Shown here: positions 54,965 through 63,810 of the stretch, in pieces
How positions within the stretch are numbered: the stretch's first letter is position 1
Layout of the letters: each line of letters starts with the position of its first letter
Assembly (NCBI RefSeq): GCF_039524015.1
Contig: NZ_BAAAGF010000001.1
Coordinates: forward strand, 62,001-126,000
Length of the DNA: 64,000 bases
DNA from: Gaetbulibacter_B jejuensis
GTDB taxonomy: Bacteria > Bacteroidota > Bacteroidia > Flavobacteriales > Flavobacteriaceae
Direction of reading: 5' to 3'
Notes under the pieces: model-generated
What the model saw: the letters and a program-made list of their open reading frames with translations, nothing else
The model's database searches: none
Told to the model about the DNA's origin: nothing
Position numbers and translations under genes: made by a program

Positions 54965-56740
54965 ATGCCAGCAAAATCATTCTTAAAACGAATACATATA
55001 TGGAGATACAAGTATATTTCCCATAAAAACTTTGTATTCCTTTTAAGTATTTTAATTGGTTTACTAGCTGGTATTGTTTCTGTAGTCATAAAAAATATCA
55101 CCTATGGTATTGAGTGGTTTTTAGAAACCATTACCTTTTCTCAAAGTAGTTTTTACTTCATTTTTCCAATTATTGGGTTGTGGTTAGTGTATTTATTTGT
55201 TAAGCATATTTCAAAACAACCTATTGAACACGCTATCCCAACCATACTATTTTCACTTTCAAAAAAGAATGGTTTATTAAAGCGAAGTAAAATTTACTTA
55301 CCGCTAATTACTGCTCCAATAACTGTAGGTTTTGGTGGTTCGGTAGGACTATTAGGTCCTGCAATAGCTTCTGCTTCGGCTATAAGTTCTAATATTGGTC
55401 AATTATTTCATATTGATAGAAAAACAAGAACTTTATTAATAGGTTGTGCATCTGCAGGTGCTATAGCTTCTATTTTTAAATCGCCTATTGCAGCAATTAT
55501 TTTCGCTATTGAAGTTTTTAGCTTAGACCTCACATTTGCTTCATTGCTTCCGCTTTTAATTGCTTCGGTATCTTCAGTATTGACATCTTATTTCTTTTTA
55601 GGTGATGAAGTGCTGTTCAACTTTACCGTTGTTGATAAATTCACCATTAAAGACACGCTGTTTTACTTAGTACTTGGTGTTGGAACAGGAATAGCTTCTA
55701 TCTATTTTTCTAAAATATATTTTGGCGTTTATGCATTTTTTAATCGGTTTAAAACCAATGGTCAAAAGTTAATTATAGGTGGTTTAGCAATAGGTACTAT
55801 GCTTTATTTTATTCCGCCTTTATATGGTGAAGGTTTTGGTTTTATAAATGATTTATTACACGACAACCATCTAAAAGCATTAGGAAAAACTCCTTTTGAC
55901 GCTTTTATTGATAACATTTGGGTGGTTATTGCTTTATTAATAGGGATTACAATTTTTAAAGCCATTGCCATGACCACAACTCTTGCAGCTGGTGGAGCTG
56001 GTGGTATTATTATCCCAACAATGGTTATGGGTAGTGCCTTGGGAAATGTTGTGGCAAAAATCATTAATAATCTAGGATTGAATTTTAATGTTTCTGAATC
56101 TAATTTCACTTTAATAGGAATGGCAGGATTAATTGCTGGTGTACTTCACGCGCCTTTAACTGCTATATTTTTAATTGCCGAAATTACTGGTGGCTATGAA
56201 CTTTTTGTTCCGTTAATGATTACAGTTTCTATGTCGTTCATTATTACAAAAAATGCTGTTGAGCACACTATTTACACTAAAGAATTGGCTGAAAAAGGCG
56301 CTTTGTTAACTCATAATAAAGACAAAAGTGTATTAACATTAATGACTTTAGATAGTGTGATTGAAAATGATTTTACGCTTTTACACCCTGAAATGTCTCT
56401 AGGCAAAATGCTTCACAAAGGTGTTGCAAAATCAAGCAGGAATTTGTTTCCTGTTGTAGATGAAGACAAACGATTGGTTGGTATTATTTTACTGGATGAT
56501 ATAAGAAATGTGATGTTTGACCAAAGTTTATATAACACTACCTCAGTTGAAACTTTTATGCATAATCCACCAGATTATATAAACTATAATGAAGATTCCA
56601 TGCAAAAGGTAATGCAGCGCTTTCAAGATTCTGGAGCTTGGAATTTACCAGTGATAAAAGATGGGAAGTACTATGGGTTTGTGTCAAAATCTAAATTACT
56701 CACTGCCTATAGACGCGAATTGATTAATTTTACATCATGA
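54965..56740 (+). CDS. ClC-family chloride channel with CBS pair, atypical gate residues
   Basis: 591 residues: a ClC membrane domain of about 430 residues and two C-terminal CBS domains (LMTLDSVIENDF to SKLLTAYRREL). The selectivity-filter segment reads GGSVGLLGPAIAS, so the position of the gating glutamate (G-x-E-G-P in most ClC proteins) is Leu130. The proton-glutamate position in FAIEVF is Val184. Both replacements occur in ClC channels rather than in H+/Cl- exchangers, so passive chloride conductance is a reasonable inference. A small membrane protein gene overlaps its end by 4 bp. Confidence 0.88.
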   Translation: MPAKSFLKRIHIWRYKYISHKNFVFLLSILIGLLAGIVSVVIKNITYGIEWFLETITFSQSSFYFIFPIIGLWLVYLFVKHISKQPIEHAIPTILFSLSKKNGLLKRSKIYLPLITAPITVGFGGSVGLLGPAIASASAISSNIGQLFHIDRKTRTLLIGCASAGAIASIFKSPIAAIIFAIEVFSLDLTFASLLPLLIASVSSVLTSYFFLGDEVLFNFTVVDKFTIKDTLFYLVLGVGTGIASIYFSKIYFGVYAFFNRFKTNGQKLIIGGLAIGTMLYFIPPLYGEGFGFINDLLHDNHLKALGKTPFDAFIDNIWVVIALLIGITIFKAIAMTTTLAAGGAGGIIIPTMVMGSALGNVVAKIINNLGLNFNVSESNFTLIGMAGLIAGVLHAPLTAIFLIAEITGGYELFVPLMITVSMSFIITKNAVEHTIYTKELAEKGALLTHNKDKSVLTLMTLDSVIENDFTLLHPEMSLGKMLHKGVAKSSRNLFPVVDEDKRLVGIILLDDIRNVMFDQSLYNTTSVETFMHNPPDYINYNEDSMQKVMQRFQDSGAWNLPVIKDGKYYGFVSKSKLLTAYRRELINFTS

Positions 56741-56979
56741 TTCGATTTATAAAAATTTTTACAGGCATTGCGTTTTTTGCTTCACTAACATCTATTATCT
56801 GTGGTTTTGTTATTGATGCTGAATACTCTCAAAAACTTATTGGATTAGGTGTGGTAGGGTTGTTTTTTGTTGTGTTTCCGTTGTTTTCTTACTACAGATG
56901 GAAAGATAAAAATCTTAAAGACTATATGATTACCAATGAGAATTTAGAAAAAATGCGAAATCGTGAAAAAAAACGCTGA
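56737..56979 (+). CDS. small two-helix membrane protein
   Basis: 80 residues with two hydrophobic helices (FIKIFTGIAFFASLTSIICG and LIGLGVVGLFFVVFPLFSYY) and a basic C-terminal tail. Translationally coupled to the ClC gene through ATGA, so it may be an accessory of that channel. No family recognised. Confidence 0.75.
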   Translation: MIRFIKIFTGIAFFASLTSIICGFVIDAEYSQKLIGLGVVGLFFVVFPLFSYYRWKDKNLKDYMITNENLEKMRNREKKR

Positions 56980-57035
56980 TTATCAATTTTTTAATAAAAA
57001 TACAATTTGTTAACATATTGCTTCATTTAATATTA

Positions 57036-57043
57036 TACCTTTG
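57036..57043 (+). promoter_or_regulatory. candidate -7 box of the cold-shock gene
   Basis: TACCTTTG matches TAnnTTTG, 24 bp before the start codon; TTTG elements upstream are at non-standard spacing. Confidence 0.5.
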
Positions 57044-57067
57044 TCCTTTAATTAATATTTTTTTACA

Positions 57068-57259
57068 ATGACTGGAACAGTTAAATTTTTTAATGATTCA
57101 AAAGGATTTGGATTCATTACCAACGACGAAACAGGAAAAGACATTTTCGTACACGTTTCAAACCTAAATGGTGTTGAACTTCGTGAAGGCGATAGTGTGG
57201 AGTACACAGAAGAAGAAGGAAGAAAAGGGATGGTTGCCGCTAACGTGCAAGTTCTCTAA
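57068..57259 (+). CDS. cold-shock domain protein
   Basis: 63 residues, a single CSD. RNP1 is KGFGFI, RNP2 is DIFVHV, and the start MTGTVKFFND is typical. It binds single-stranded RNA as a chaperone. Monocistronic: its own promoter and terminator flank it. Confidence 0.95.
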   Translation: MTGTVKFFNDSKGFGFITNDETGKDIFVHVSNLNGVELREGDSVEYTEEEGRKGMVAANVQVL

Positions 57260-57286
57260 GAGATATACTTTATTTATCACAGTTTC

Positions 57287-57317
57287 AACGCTCAACAGAA
57301 ATGTTGGGCGTTTTTTT
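57287..57317 (+). terminator. intrinsic terminator after the cold-shock gene
   Basis: AACGCTCAACA / TGTTGGGCGTT (one U-G pair), tetraloop GAAA, seven T. Confidence 0.92.
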
Positions 57318-57322
57318 ATACC

Positions 57323-57772
57323 CTAATTTAAATTGCGTTTTTCAATAAAAAAACGCTTTAACAGCTGCGAAGCTTCGTCTTGCAGTACACCTCCTACCAT
57401 TTTAGTTTTTGGATGCAGTTTTGTTTTTAGGTTTATACAACCACGTTCTTCATCACTAGCTCCATACACTATCTTAGATATTTGACTCCAATACAATGCG
57501 CCTGCACACATCTGGCAAGGTTCAAGTGTGACATACAATGTACAGTTGTGCAGATATTTGCCTCCTAAAAAATTTGCTGCAGCAGTAATGGCTTGCATTT
57601 CGGCATGAGCAGTAACATCATTGAGTAACTCAGTAAGGTTGTGTGCTCTTGCTATAATTCTATCTTCAATTACAATAACAGCTCCAACAGGAATTTCGCC
57701 TTTTTCAAAAGCAATTTCAGCTTCCTGCAAAGCTTTTTTCATAAAATAGGTATCGTCAAAAGGGTTTTCCAT
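57323..57772 (-). CDS. tadA: tRNA-specific adenosine deaminase-type nucleoside deaminase
   Basis: 149 residues. Zinc and catalytic motifs are TAHAEMQAI (His and the proton-shuttle Glu) and LEPCQMCAGAL (two Cys ligands). GEIPVGAVIV opens the fold. TadA makes inosine at the wobble base of tRNA-Arg(ACG); a guanine-deaminase-like role is less likely. Convergent with the cold-shock gene. Confidence 0.9.
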   Translation of the reverse strand: MENPFDDTYFMKKALQEAEIAFEKGEIPVGAVIVIEDRIIARAHNLTELLNDVTAHAEMQAITAAANFLGGKYLHNCTLYVTLEPCQMCAGALYWSQISKIVYGASDEERGCINLKTKLHPKTKMVGGVLQDEASQLLKRFFIEKRNLN

Positions 57773-57851
57773 GGTTGTAAAAATACAATTCTAATTGAAT
57801 CAAAAACAAATCGGCAAGAAATTTGATACTCAAACTACAAAGCTATTAATT

Positions 57852-58772
57852 ATGAAACCTCACTATTCAATTTCCATTCCCAAACCATGTCATGAAAACT
57901 GGTTGAAAATGACGCCTAATGAAAAAGGGCGTTTTTGTCAATCTTGCTCCAAAACCGTTGTCGACTTTACAAATATGACCACTGATGACATTCAAGACTT
58001 TATCCACAACAACAAGCACCAACGTATTTGCGGACACATTAAGCAAAGTCAATTAGATACCATTAACCTAAAAGTGTCTCAAAGTGTTTTTGACCAAACA
58101 CTGAGTTTTCATAAAATGTTCTTATTGGCATTATTATTAGCTATGGGAACCACTATTTTTAGTTGTGCTGATGAAAAAGGCAATACAAAGAAAATTGAAA
58201 GCATTGAGTTGATAGATACAAAAACAGACACTATTGAAAAAATGGGAGAAATTGACACAGATGTTGAACAAATACTTAATGAAACTCTAGAAAAGACATC
58301 AAAAAAAGATTCTACAGAAATTACTGCTCCTCCTTTTTGCCCTATTCCTAATGTAACTGGAGAAATTATTGAAGTTGAAGAACAGATGGAAGATGAAGAG
58401 GATGTAACTGATATTGTTGTTGGAATGATTATTAATTCTCATCCACAATTTCCAAACACTCCTGACAGTTTATCTATTCAAGGACAGAAAGAATATCTTA
58501 ACAAACAACTAAGAGAGTTTATTGAAAAAAACTTTGATATAGAAAACGCAAAAAAAGCAGGCTTATCTGGCAAACAAAGAATTCATGTCCAATTCACTAT
58601 AGATGAGCAAGGAACTACAAAAGACATCAAAGTAAGATCACCTCATCCTTATTTTGATAAAGAAGCCACACGAGTTATGAAGCTACTTCCTCAATTTATT
58701 CCAGCAAAACAGCGTGATAAAAATATTGCATCAGTATACTATTTACCTATTATTTTTGATATTAAAGACTAA
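57852..58772 (+). CDS. TonB C-terminal-domain protein with N-terminal Cys motif
   Basis: 306 residues from ATG 57852 (MKPHYSISIPKPCHENWLKM). The N-terminal 70 residues hold CQSCSKTVVDF and CGHI, a small metal-binding-like module. One membrane helix follows (about 90-107, MFLLALLLAMGTTIFSCA), then an acidic spacer and a TonB_C-like domain (QRIHVQFTIDEQGTTKDIKV, EATRVMKLLPQFIPAKQRDK). It may pass energy or a signal from inner to outer membrane; the partner is unknown. 22 bp before dxs. Confidence 0.78.
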   Translation: MKPHYSISIPKPCHENWLKMTPNEKGRFCQSCSKTVVDFTNMTTDDIQDFIHNNKHQRICGHIKQSQLDTINLKVSQSVFDQTLSFHKMFLLALLLAMGTTIFSCADEKGNTKKIESIELIDTKTDTIEKMGEIDTDVEQILNETLEKTSKKDSTEITAPPFCPIPNVTGEIIEVEEQMEDEEDVTDIVVGMIINSHPQFPNTPDSLSIQGQKEYLNKQLREFIEKNFDIENAKKAGLSGKQRIHVQFTIDEQGTTKDIKVRSPHPYFDKEATRVMKLLPQFIPAKQRDKNIASVYYLPIIFDIKD

Positions 58773-58782
58773 TTAATTCTTG

Positions 58783-58790
58783 TACTTTTG
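58783..58790 (+). promoter_or_regulatory. candidate -7 box immediately before dxs
   Basis: TACTTTTG matches TAnnTTTG. The GTG start of dxs is only 4 bp further, so transcription from this box would begin at or next to the start codon. A TTTG lies 24 bp upstream, slightly too far for the usual spacing. Confidence 0.45.
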
Positions 58791-58794
58791 TATA

Positions 58795-60579
58795 GTGCAA
58801 AAAAGACATTTAGACCATATTAACGTTCCTAAGGATTTACGTCAATTATCAGTTGATGATTTACCTCAACTTGCCAAAGAACTGCGTGAATTTATCATTA
58901 ACATTATCGCAACTAAAGAAGGACATCTTGGTGCTAGTCTTGGTGTGGTAGAACTTACAATAGCGTTACATTACGTGTTTAATACACCTGATGATATTTT
59001 GGTTTGGGATGTTGGTCATCAAGCGTATGTGCATAAAATTTTAACTGGCAGAAAAACCGTTTTTGACACCAACAGGCAATTTGGTGGTATTAGTGGGTTT
59101 CCTAAACGTAGCGAAAGTGAGTTTGACACCTTTGGTGTTGGGCATTCTTCTACATCAATATCAGCAGCTTTAGGAATGGCAATTGCATCTCAATTAAAGG
59201 ATGAAAACAAACACCATATTGCAGTTATTGGTGATGCATCTATTGCAAGCGGAATGGCTTTTGAAGGTCTTAATCATGCTGGAGTAACTAATGCTAATTT
59301 GTTGGTGATTTTAAACGACAATGCTATTGGAATAGACCCAAGTGTTGGCGCTTTAAAACAGTATTTAACCAACGTAAAAAAAGGCACTCAAAAGCAAGAC
59401 AATATTTTTGAAGCTCTAAACTTTAACTATTCAGGACCAATTGATGGCCATGATTTACCACTTTTAATCTCAGAGCTCAACAGACTAAAAACCGTTAAAG
59501 GACCAAAGTTTCTTCATATAATAACTACTAAAGGAAAAGGGTTAAAGCAAGCTGAAAACGATCAAGTAAAATATCATGCTCCAGGAAAGTTCAATGCTAA
59601 AACAGGCGAACTGATTGTTAAATCAGGTTCTAGCCAACCTCCTAAATTTCAGGATGTATTTGGATTAACCATTGTTGAACTTGCAAAAAACAACAAAAAC
59701 ATAATTGGGATTACTCCTGCGATGCCTACCGGAAGTTCTTTAAAATACATGATGAAAGAATTTCCTAAACGTGCTTTTGATGTTGGTATTGCCGAACAAC
59801 ATGCAGTAACTTTTGCTGCTGGTTTGGTTACTCAGGGATTTACTGTGTTTTGTAATATCTATTCTACATTTTTACAACGTGCTTACGACCAAGTAATACA
59901 CGATGTTGCTACTCAAAATCTTCCTGTCATTTTTTGCTTGGATAGAGCAGGATTGGTTGGTGAAGATGGAGCGACACATCATGGTGTTTTTGATTTGGCT
60001 TACTTACGATGTGTCCCTAATTTAATTGTTTTTGCACCTAGAAACGAAATTGAATTACGCAATATTATGTTCACTGCGCAATTAGGTTTAGACCACCCAA
60101 TTGCTATAAGATATCCTAGAGGACGAGGTAGTGTAATAGATTGGAAAACCCCTTTTGAAACTTTACAAATAGGTAAAGGTATTCAACTAAAAGAAGGTAA
60201 AGACGTTGCTGTTTTAAGTATTGGTTCTATTTACAAAAACGTTGAAAATGCTATTGAAAACTGCAAGTATACTGGTACAATTGCTCATTTTGATATGCGT
60301 TTTGTAAAACCACTTGACGAGAGTTTATTGCATCATATTTTTAAAACATTTAAAGCTGTAATAACAGTTGAAGATGGAACAGTAGTTGGTGGCTTTGGTA
60401 GTGCAGTTTTAGAGTTTAAGTCAAAATATGATTACTCAGCAAAAACAGAAGTTGTTGGTATTCCTGATGAATTTATTCAACATGGAACGGTTGACCAATT
60501 ACAAAAGGTTTCTAAAATGGATGTAGATAGCTTGGTTAAAACTATTGAAGACCTACTCCTCAGTATCAGTAGTAGCTAA
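58795..60579 (+). CDS. dxs: 1-deoxy-D-xylulose-5-phosphate synthase
   Basis: 594 residues from GTG 58795 (MQKRHLDHINVPKDLRQLSV), which aligns with the usual flavobacterial start; TTG at 58780 would add five residues overlapping the promoter box. Thiamine-diphosphate motifs: GHLGASLGVVELT, GDASIASGMAFEGLN and ILNDN; transketolase part: DRAGLVGEDGATHHG. It starts the MEP isoprenoid pathway and so feeds the polyprenyl synthase found at 45-46 kb. Confidence 0.95.
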   Translation: MQKRHLDHINVPKDLRQLSVDDLPQLAKELREFIINIIATKEGHLGASLGVVELTIALHYVFNTPDDILVWDVGHQAYVHKILTGRKTVFDTNRQFGGISGFPKRSESEFDTFGVGHSSTSISAALGMAIASQLKDENKHHIAVIGDASIASGMAFEGLNHAGVTNANLLVILNDNAIGIDPSVGALKQYLTNVKKGTQKQDNIFEALNFNYSGPIDGHDLPLLISELNRLKTVKGPKFLHIITTKGKGLKQAENDQVKYHAPGKFNAKTGELIVKSGSSQPPKFQDVFGLTIVELAKNNKNIIGITPAMPTGSSLKYMMKEFPKRAFDVGIAEQHAVTFAAGLVTQGFTVFCNIYSTFLQRAYDQVIHDVATQNLPVIFCLDRAGLVGEDGATHHGVFDLAYLRCVPNLIVFAPRNEIELRNIMFTAQLGLDHPIAIRYPRGRGSVIDWKTPFETLQIGKGIQLKEGKDVAVLSIGSIYKNVENAIENCKYTGTIAHFDMRFVKPLDESLLHHIFKTFKAVITVEDGTVVGGFGSAVLEFKSKYDYSAKTEVVGIPDEFIQHGTVDQLQKVSKMDVDSLVKTIEDLLLSISSS

Positions 60580-60720
60580 ATCTGGTTGCTGATCTACATT
60601 GTACATATCAATGTTTTGTACATGCTGTGAATTTTTGCTTTTAGAGATATCGTCTATCATTAGCAAAAACGCTACTGTTACAAAAAATATAACTATCGCA
60701 CCTAATAGATTTTTTTTCAT
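60553..60720 (-). CDS. small single-pass membrane protein
   Basis: 55 residues from ATG 60720: MKKNLLGAIVIFFVTVAFLL is a membrane helix or uncleaved signal, followed by a polar tail (VDQQPDLATTDTEE). An in-frame ATG at 60777 would add 19 residues but lies within the promoter. Its 3' end overlaps dxs by 27 bp on the opposite strand. A consensus promoter just upstream supports a real gene. Function unknown. Confidence 0.65.
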   Translation of the reverse strand: MKKNLLGAIVIFFVTVAFLLMIDDISKSKNSQHVQNIDMYNVDQQPDLATTDTEE

Positions 60721-60747
60721 CTTAGTAGATTTATGGGATTGTGTTAA

Positions 60748-60778
60748 CAAATATAACAAATCATCGTTAAAATACAAA
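60748..60778 (-). promoter_or_regulatory. promoter of the small membrane protein gene
   Basis: On the minus strand TTTG (60778-60775), a 19-bp spacer, TATATTTG (60755-60748): an exact match to the phylum consensus, 27 bp before the ATG. Confidence 0.8.
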
Positions 60779-60900
60779 TTTTATCGATGAAATGCAGTTA
60801 TTTAATTTCCCAACTATACTCTCAAAGTTCAGGCTTAATTCAACCACTTTTAAAAAAAACAGTTGAAAATTATCAACATTTATATTAACAATTTGAGTAT

Positions 60901-62244
60901 TTATAGGTGATTCCCTTTAAGTTTTCTATAGGTTAAAATTGCATTACTGTCAGAAAGTTTAGAAATATAATTACATACAGCCATTAGGCAACTGTAAAGA
61001 TTATCATCATTCAAATTGACAGTTTTTGGTAATGATTTTAAAACTAAACTATTAAAACTAGAAAGTGAATTATTCAATTTATTGTCGACAGCATCAGTAT
61101 ATACACTCAATAACTGATTTAAAACTTCATAACCAGAAATCTCTTTATCAATCACCTCTTCAGACTGGTAAACATTTGAAATGCTTATTTGAATAATATC
61201 CTTTATTTGAGCTTTGTATTTGCTCAAATCCAATAAGGCTTTGGAAAATGTTCCATCCAAAATAGCTTCTTCATTTTCAATAAACAATTCAACAGCTTCA
61301 TTAATTAGCGTATTAATGGCTAAAGCTCTTAAATAACTAACTCTATCTTGCGTGGTCGTTAATTCGTGATATTTTGAAGTGTTAATTGAGCCTCTAACAA
61401 GATTAATAAGATACTCAAGCGCATATTCTTCTTGTATTAAGCCGAGATTGATACCATCTTCAAAATCAATAATAGTGTAGCATATATCATCAGCAGCTTC
61501 AACCAAGTAAGTTAGCGGATGTCTACTAAAACTAATATCATTATCATTACCACGCTTTACAAGACCTAGTTCTTTAACAACATCTAAAAACACTGATTTT
61601 TCACTTTGAAAAAAGCCATATTTTTTATCAGCAATATGAGTTGTTGGCTTTTTAGGCAATGACTCTTTAGGGTATTTTATAAAAGCACCTAAGGTAGCAT
61701 AGCTCAACCTTAAACCTCCTTCTCTACCTGGTCTACTCTCGGTTAATATTTTAAAGCCATTGGCATTTCCTTCAAAGTCGCATAAATCTTGATACTCTTT
61801 TTGCGTAAGTTTATCTTTAAACTTTACACCTTTTCCTGTTTTAAAAAACTCACCTATACTTTTTTCTCCAGAATGTCCAAAAGGCGGATTACCAATATCA
61901 TGCGCTAAAGCAGCTGCGGCAACAATAGCTCCAAAATCATTTGCTTGATAACCATGAATATTTTGTAAATAAGGATGCTTCTCTATTAACCTTTGTCCTG
62001 CCTTTCTACCTAAAGACCTACCCACGACACTTACCTCTAAACTGTGCGTTAAACGAGTATGAACAAAATCGGTTTTAGAAAGTGGAATAACTTGAGTTTT
62101 GTCTTGAAGGCTTCTAAACTCCGAAGAAAATATAACCCTATCATAATCAACCTCAAACCCTAATCTAGTCTCATCCTGCTCCTTTCTTAGCCTTTTATTA
62201 GTATCACCAAATCGTTTTAAAGAGAGTAACTGTTCCCAATTCAT
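60901..62244 (-). CDS. dgt: dGTP triphosphohydrolase (HD domain)
   Basis: 447 residues. The N-terminal DYDRVIFSSEFRSLQDKTQV and HD-domain ligands THSLEV and AHDIGNPPFGHSGE are characteristic of dGTPases, which remove triphosphate from dNTPs and keep pools low. HPLTYLVEAADDICYTIIDF supplies the last HD ligand. Monocistronic on this strand. Confidence 0.93.
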   Translation of the reverse strand: MNWEQLLSLKRFGDTNKRLRKEQDETRLGFEVDYDRVIFSSEFRSLQDKTQVIPLSKTDFVHTRLTHSLEVSVVGRSLGRKAGQRLIEKHPYLQNIHGYQANDFGAIVAAAALAHDIGNPPFGHSGEKSIGEFFKTGKGVKFKDKLTQKEYQDLCDFEGNANGFKILTESRPGREGGLRLSYATLGAFIKYPKESLPKKPTTHIADKKYGFFQSEKSVFLDVVKELGLVKRGNDNDISFSRHPLTYLVEAADDICYTIIDFEDGINLGLIQEEYALEYLINLVRGSINTSKYHELTTTQDRVSYLRALAINTLINEAVELFIENEEAILDGTFSKALLDLSKYKAQIKDIIQISISNVYQSEEVIDKEISGYEVLNQLLSVYTDAVDNKLNNSLSSFNSLVLKSLPKTVNLNDDNLYSCLMAVCNYISKLSDSNAILTYRKLKGNHL

Positions 62245-62445
62245 AACAAAATATTAAGTGCTCGCAAGATAGCTAATTCAATGTTAATTTAATGTTTAGA
62301 GAAACTCAAAAAATCAAGGTTTGGTAACATTTAAATAACTTTTTTATTACCAATGTTTAACTTCTGATTAACCTTGTCTTTACAGTTCAACAGTTTCTTT
62401 GCAGCATCGATTTAATATAACAAAACTATTTTAAAAAAAAGTAAA

Positions 62446-63717
62446 ATGAGAAAATTAACTTTAGCCGTATTAACAATGCTATCATTAGTATTTACTGGCT
62501 GTTTTAAAGATGACGATACTCCTATTATTATTGAGGAAACTACAATCATCAACCAAGGTGGTGGAGATGGTGGAGGAGATATTTGTCCTACTGTTTCTGT
62601 AACAGGAGCAATTACTTCAGACACAACTTGGTCTAGCGACAACATTTATGTTTTAAACCAAAAAGTAGTGGTAGACAATGGTGCTACTTTAACTATCCAA
62701 CCAGGTACAATAATTAAAGGTTCTCCAGGAACTGGTTCATTAGCTTCTGCATTAATTATTGCTAGAGGTGCTAAAATAAACGCTGTAGGAACTGCTTCTC
62801 AGCCAATTATCTTTACTTCTACAAGTGATAACATTACTTGTGGAGAAACTGCTGGTACTAACCTAGATGTAAACGATAGAGGTCTTTGGGGAGGATTATT
62901 AGTTATGGGTTATGCTCCATGTTCTTTCTCTGGAGATATTACTGAAGCTCAAATAGAAGGTATTCCTGCTGATGACACATTTGGTCTTTATGGTGGTTCT
63001 GATGCTGCTGACAACTCTGGTGTATTACAATACATTTCTATTCGTCATGGTGGAGCTTTAATTGGAGAAGGTAACGAAATTAACGGTTTAACTCTAGGTG
63101 GTGTTGGAACTGGAACTCTTATTAGCAATATTGAAGTTGTTGCTAACGTAGACGACGGTATTGAATTCTTTGGTGGTTCAGTTAACGCTTCTAACTTATT
63201 AGTTTGGGGACAAGGAGATGACGCTTTAGATATTGACCAAGCTTACTCTGGTACTATTGATAACGCTGTTGTAGTATTAGGAGAAGCTTCTGACCACGCA
63301 TTTGAAATTGATGGTCCTGAAGGTTCTTTAACAGGTTCTTTTACTTTACAAAACGCAACTATAATTGGTAACACTGTAACTGCTGATGGTGAGTATGCTG
63401 ACTATAGAAGTAATGCAATGGGAGCTACAAACAATATTCTTGCTTACGGATTTAAAGCTGAATCAGATGTTGAATTAGACAACGATGGTGTTGCAACTAA
63501 TTACAACGACGGTTTAGTAACTTTTAGCAACTGGGAAATTGTTTTACCTACAGGTGTTGCTAACGTAGAAGACATCTTTGTAAATAAAGCTGAAACTGTA
63601 ACAGTAACAGGTTTTGGATCTGAAGCTACTGCTGTAACTCTAGGATCTCAAACAGTTGGAGCTGATTTATCAGACTTTGACTGGACTTATGCTAGCGCTT
63701 CTGGTGCTTTGCAATAA
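62446..63717 (+). CDS. surface lipoprotein with right-handed beta-helix
   Basis: 423 residues. Lipobox LVFTGC gives Cys19, followed by an acidic segment (FKDDDTP), which in Bacteroidetes favours surface export, and a Gly-rich linker. The main part reads TWSSDNIYVLNQKVVVDNGA, TIQPGTIIKGSPGTGS and later Gly/Asn/Asp-rich turns typical of parallel beta-helix repeats. Similar proteins sit beside TonB-dependent receptors and are sometimes mislabelled multidrug transporters; no transporter feature is seen. A TonB-receptor-like gene follows. Codon use looks optimised, suggesting strong expression. Confidence 0.8.
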   Translation: MRKLTLAVLTMLSLVFTGCFKDDDTPIIIEETTIINQGGGDGGGDICPTVSVTGAITSDTTWSSDNIYVLNQKVVVDNGATLTIQPGTIIKGSPGTGSLASALIIARGAKINAVGTASQPIIFTSTSDNITCGETAGTNLDVNDRGLWGGLLVMGYAPCSFSGDITEAQIEGIPADDTFGLYGGSDAADNSGVLQYISIRHGGALIGEGNEINGLTLGGVGTGTLISNIEVVANVDDGIEFFGGSVNASNLLVWGQGDDALDIDQAYSGTIDNAVVVLGEASDHAFEIDGPEGSLTGSFTLQNATIIGNTVTADGEYADYRSNAMGATNNILAYGFKAESDVELDNDGVATNYNDGLVTFSNWEIVLPTGVANVEDIFVNKAETVTVTGFGSEATAVTLGSQTVGADLSDFDWTYASASGALQ

Positions 63718-63760
63718 ATCTAGACATTAATCTAGACAACGTTTTAACTCCCTTAAAAAA

Positions 63761-63796
63761 AACAATTGTCCACTAAAATAGGGTGGACAATTGTTT
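63761..63796 (+). terminator. hairpin terminator between lipoprotein and receptor genes
   Basis: Stem AACAATTGTCCAC / GTGGACAATTGTT, 9-nt loop. The T tail is short, so partial read-through into the next gene is possible. Confidence 0.7.
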
Positions 63797-63810
63797 ATAG
63801 AATATTTATT

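Noticed and set aside
62394..62401. Promoter box TTTCTTTG before the beta-helix lipoprotein
   Set aside because: The second base of TAnnTTTG is wrong and the -33 element is only CTTG at 17 bp, so it was not listed as a feature.
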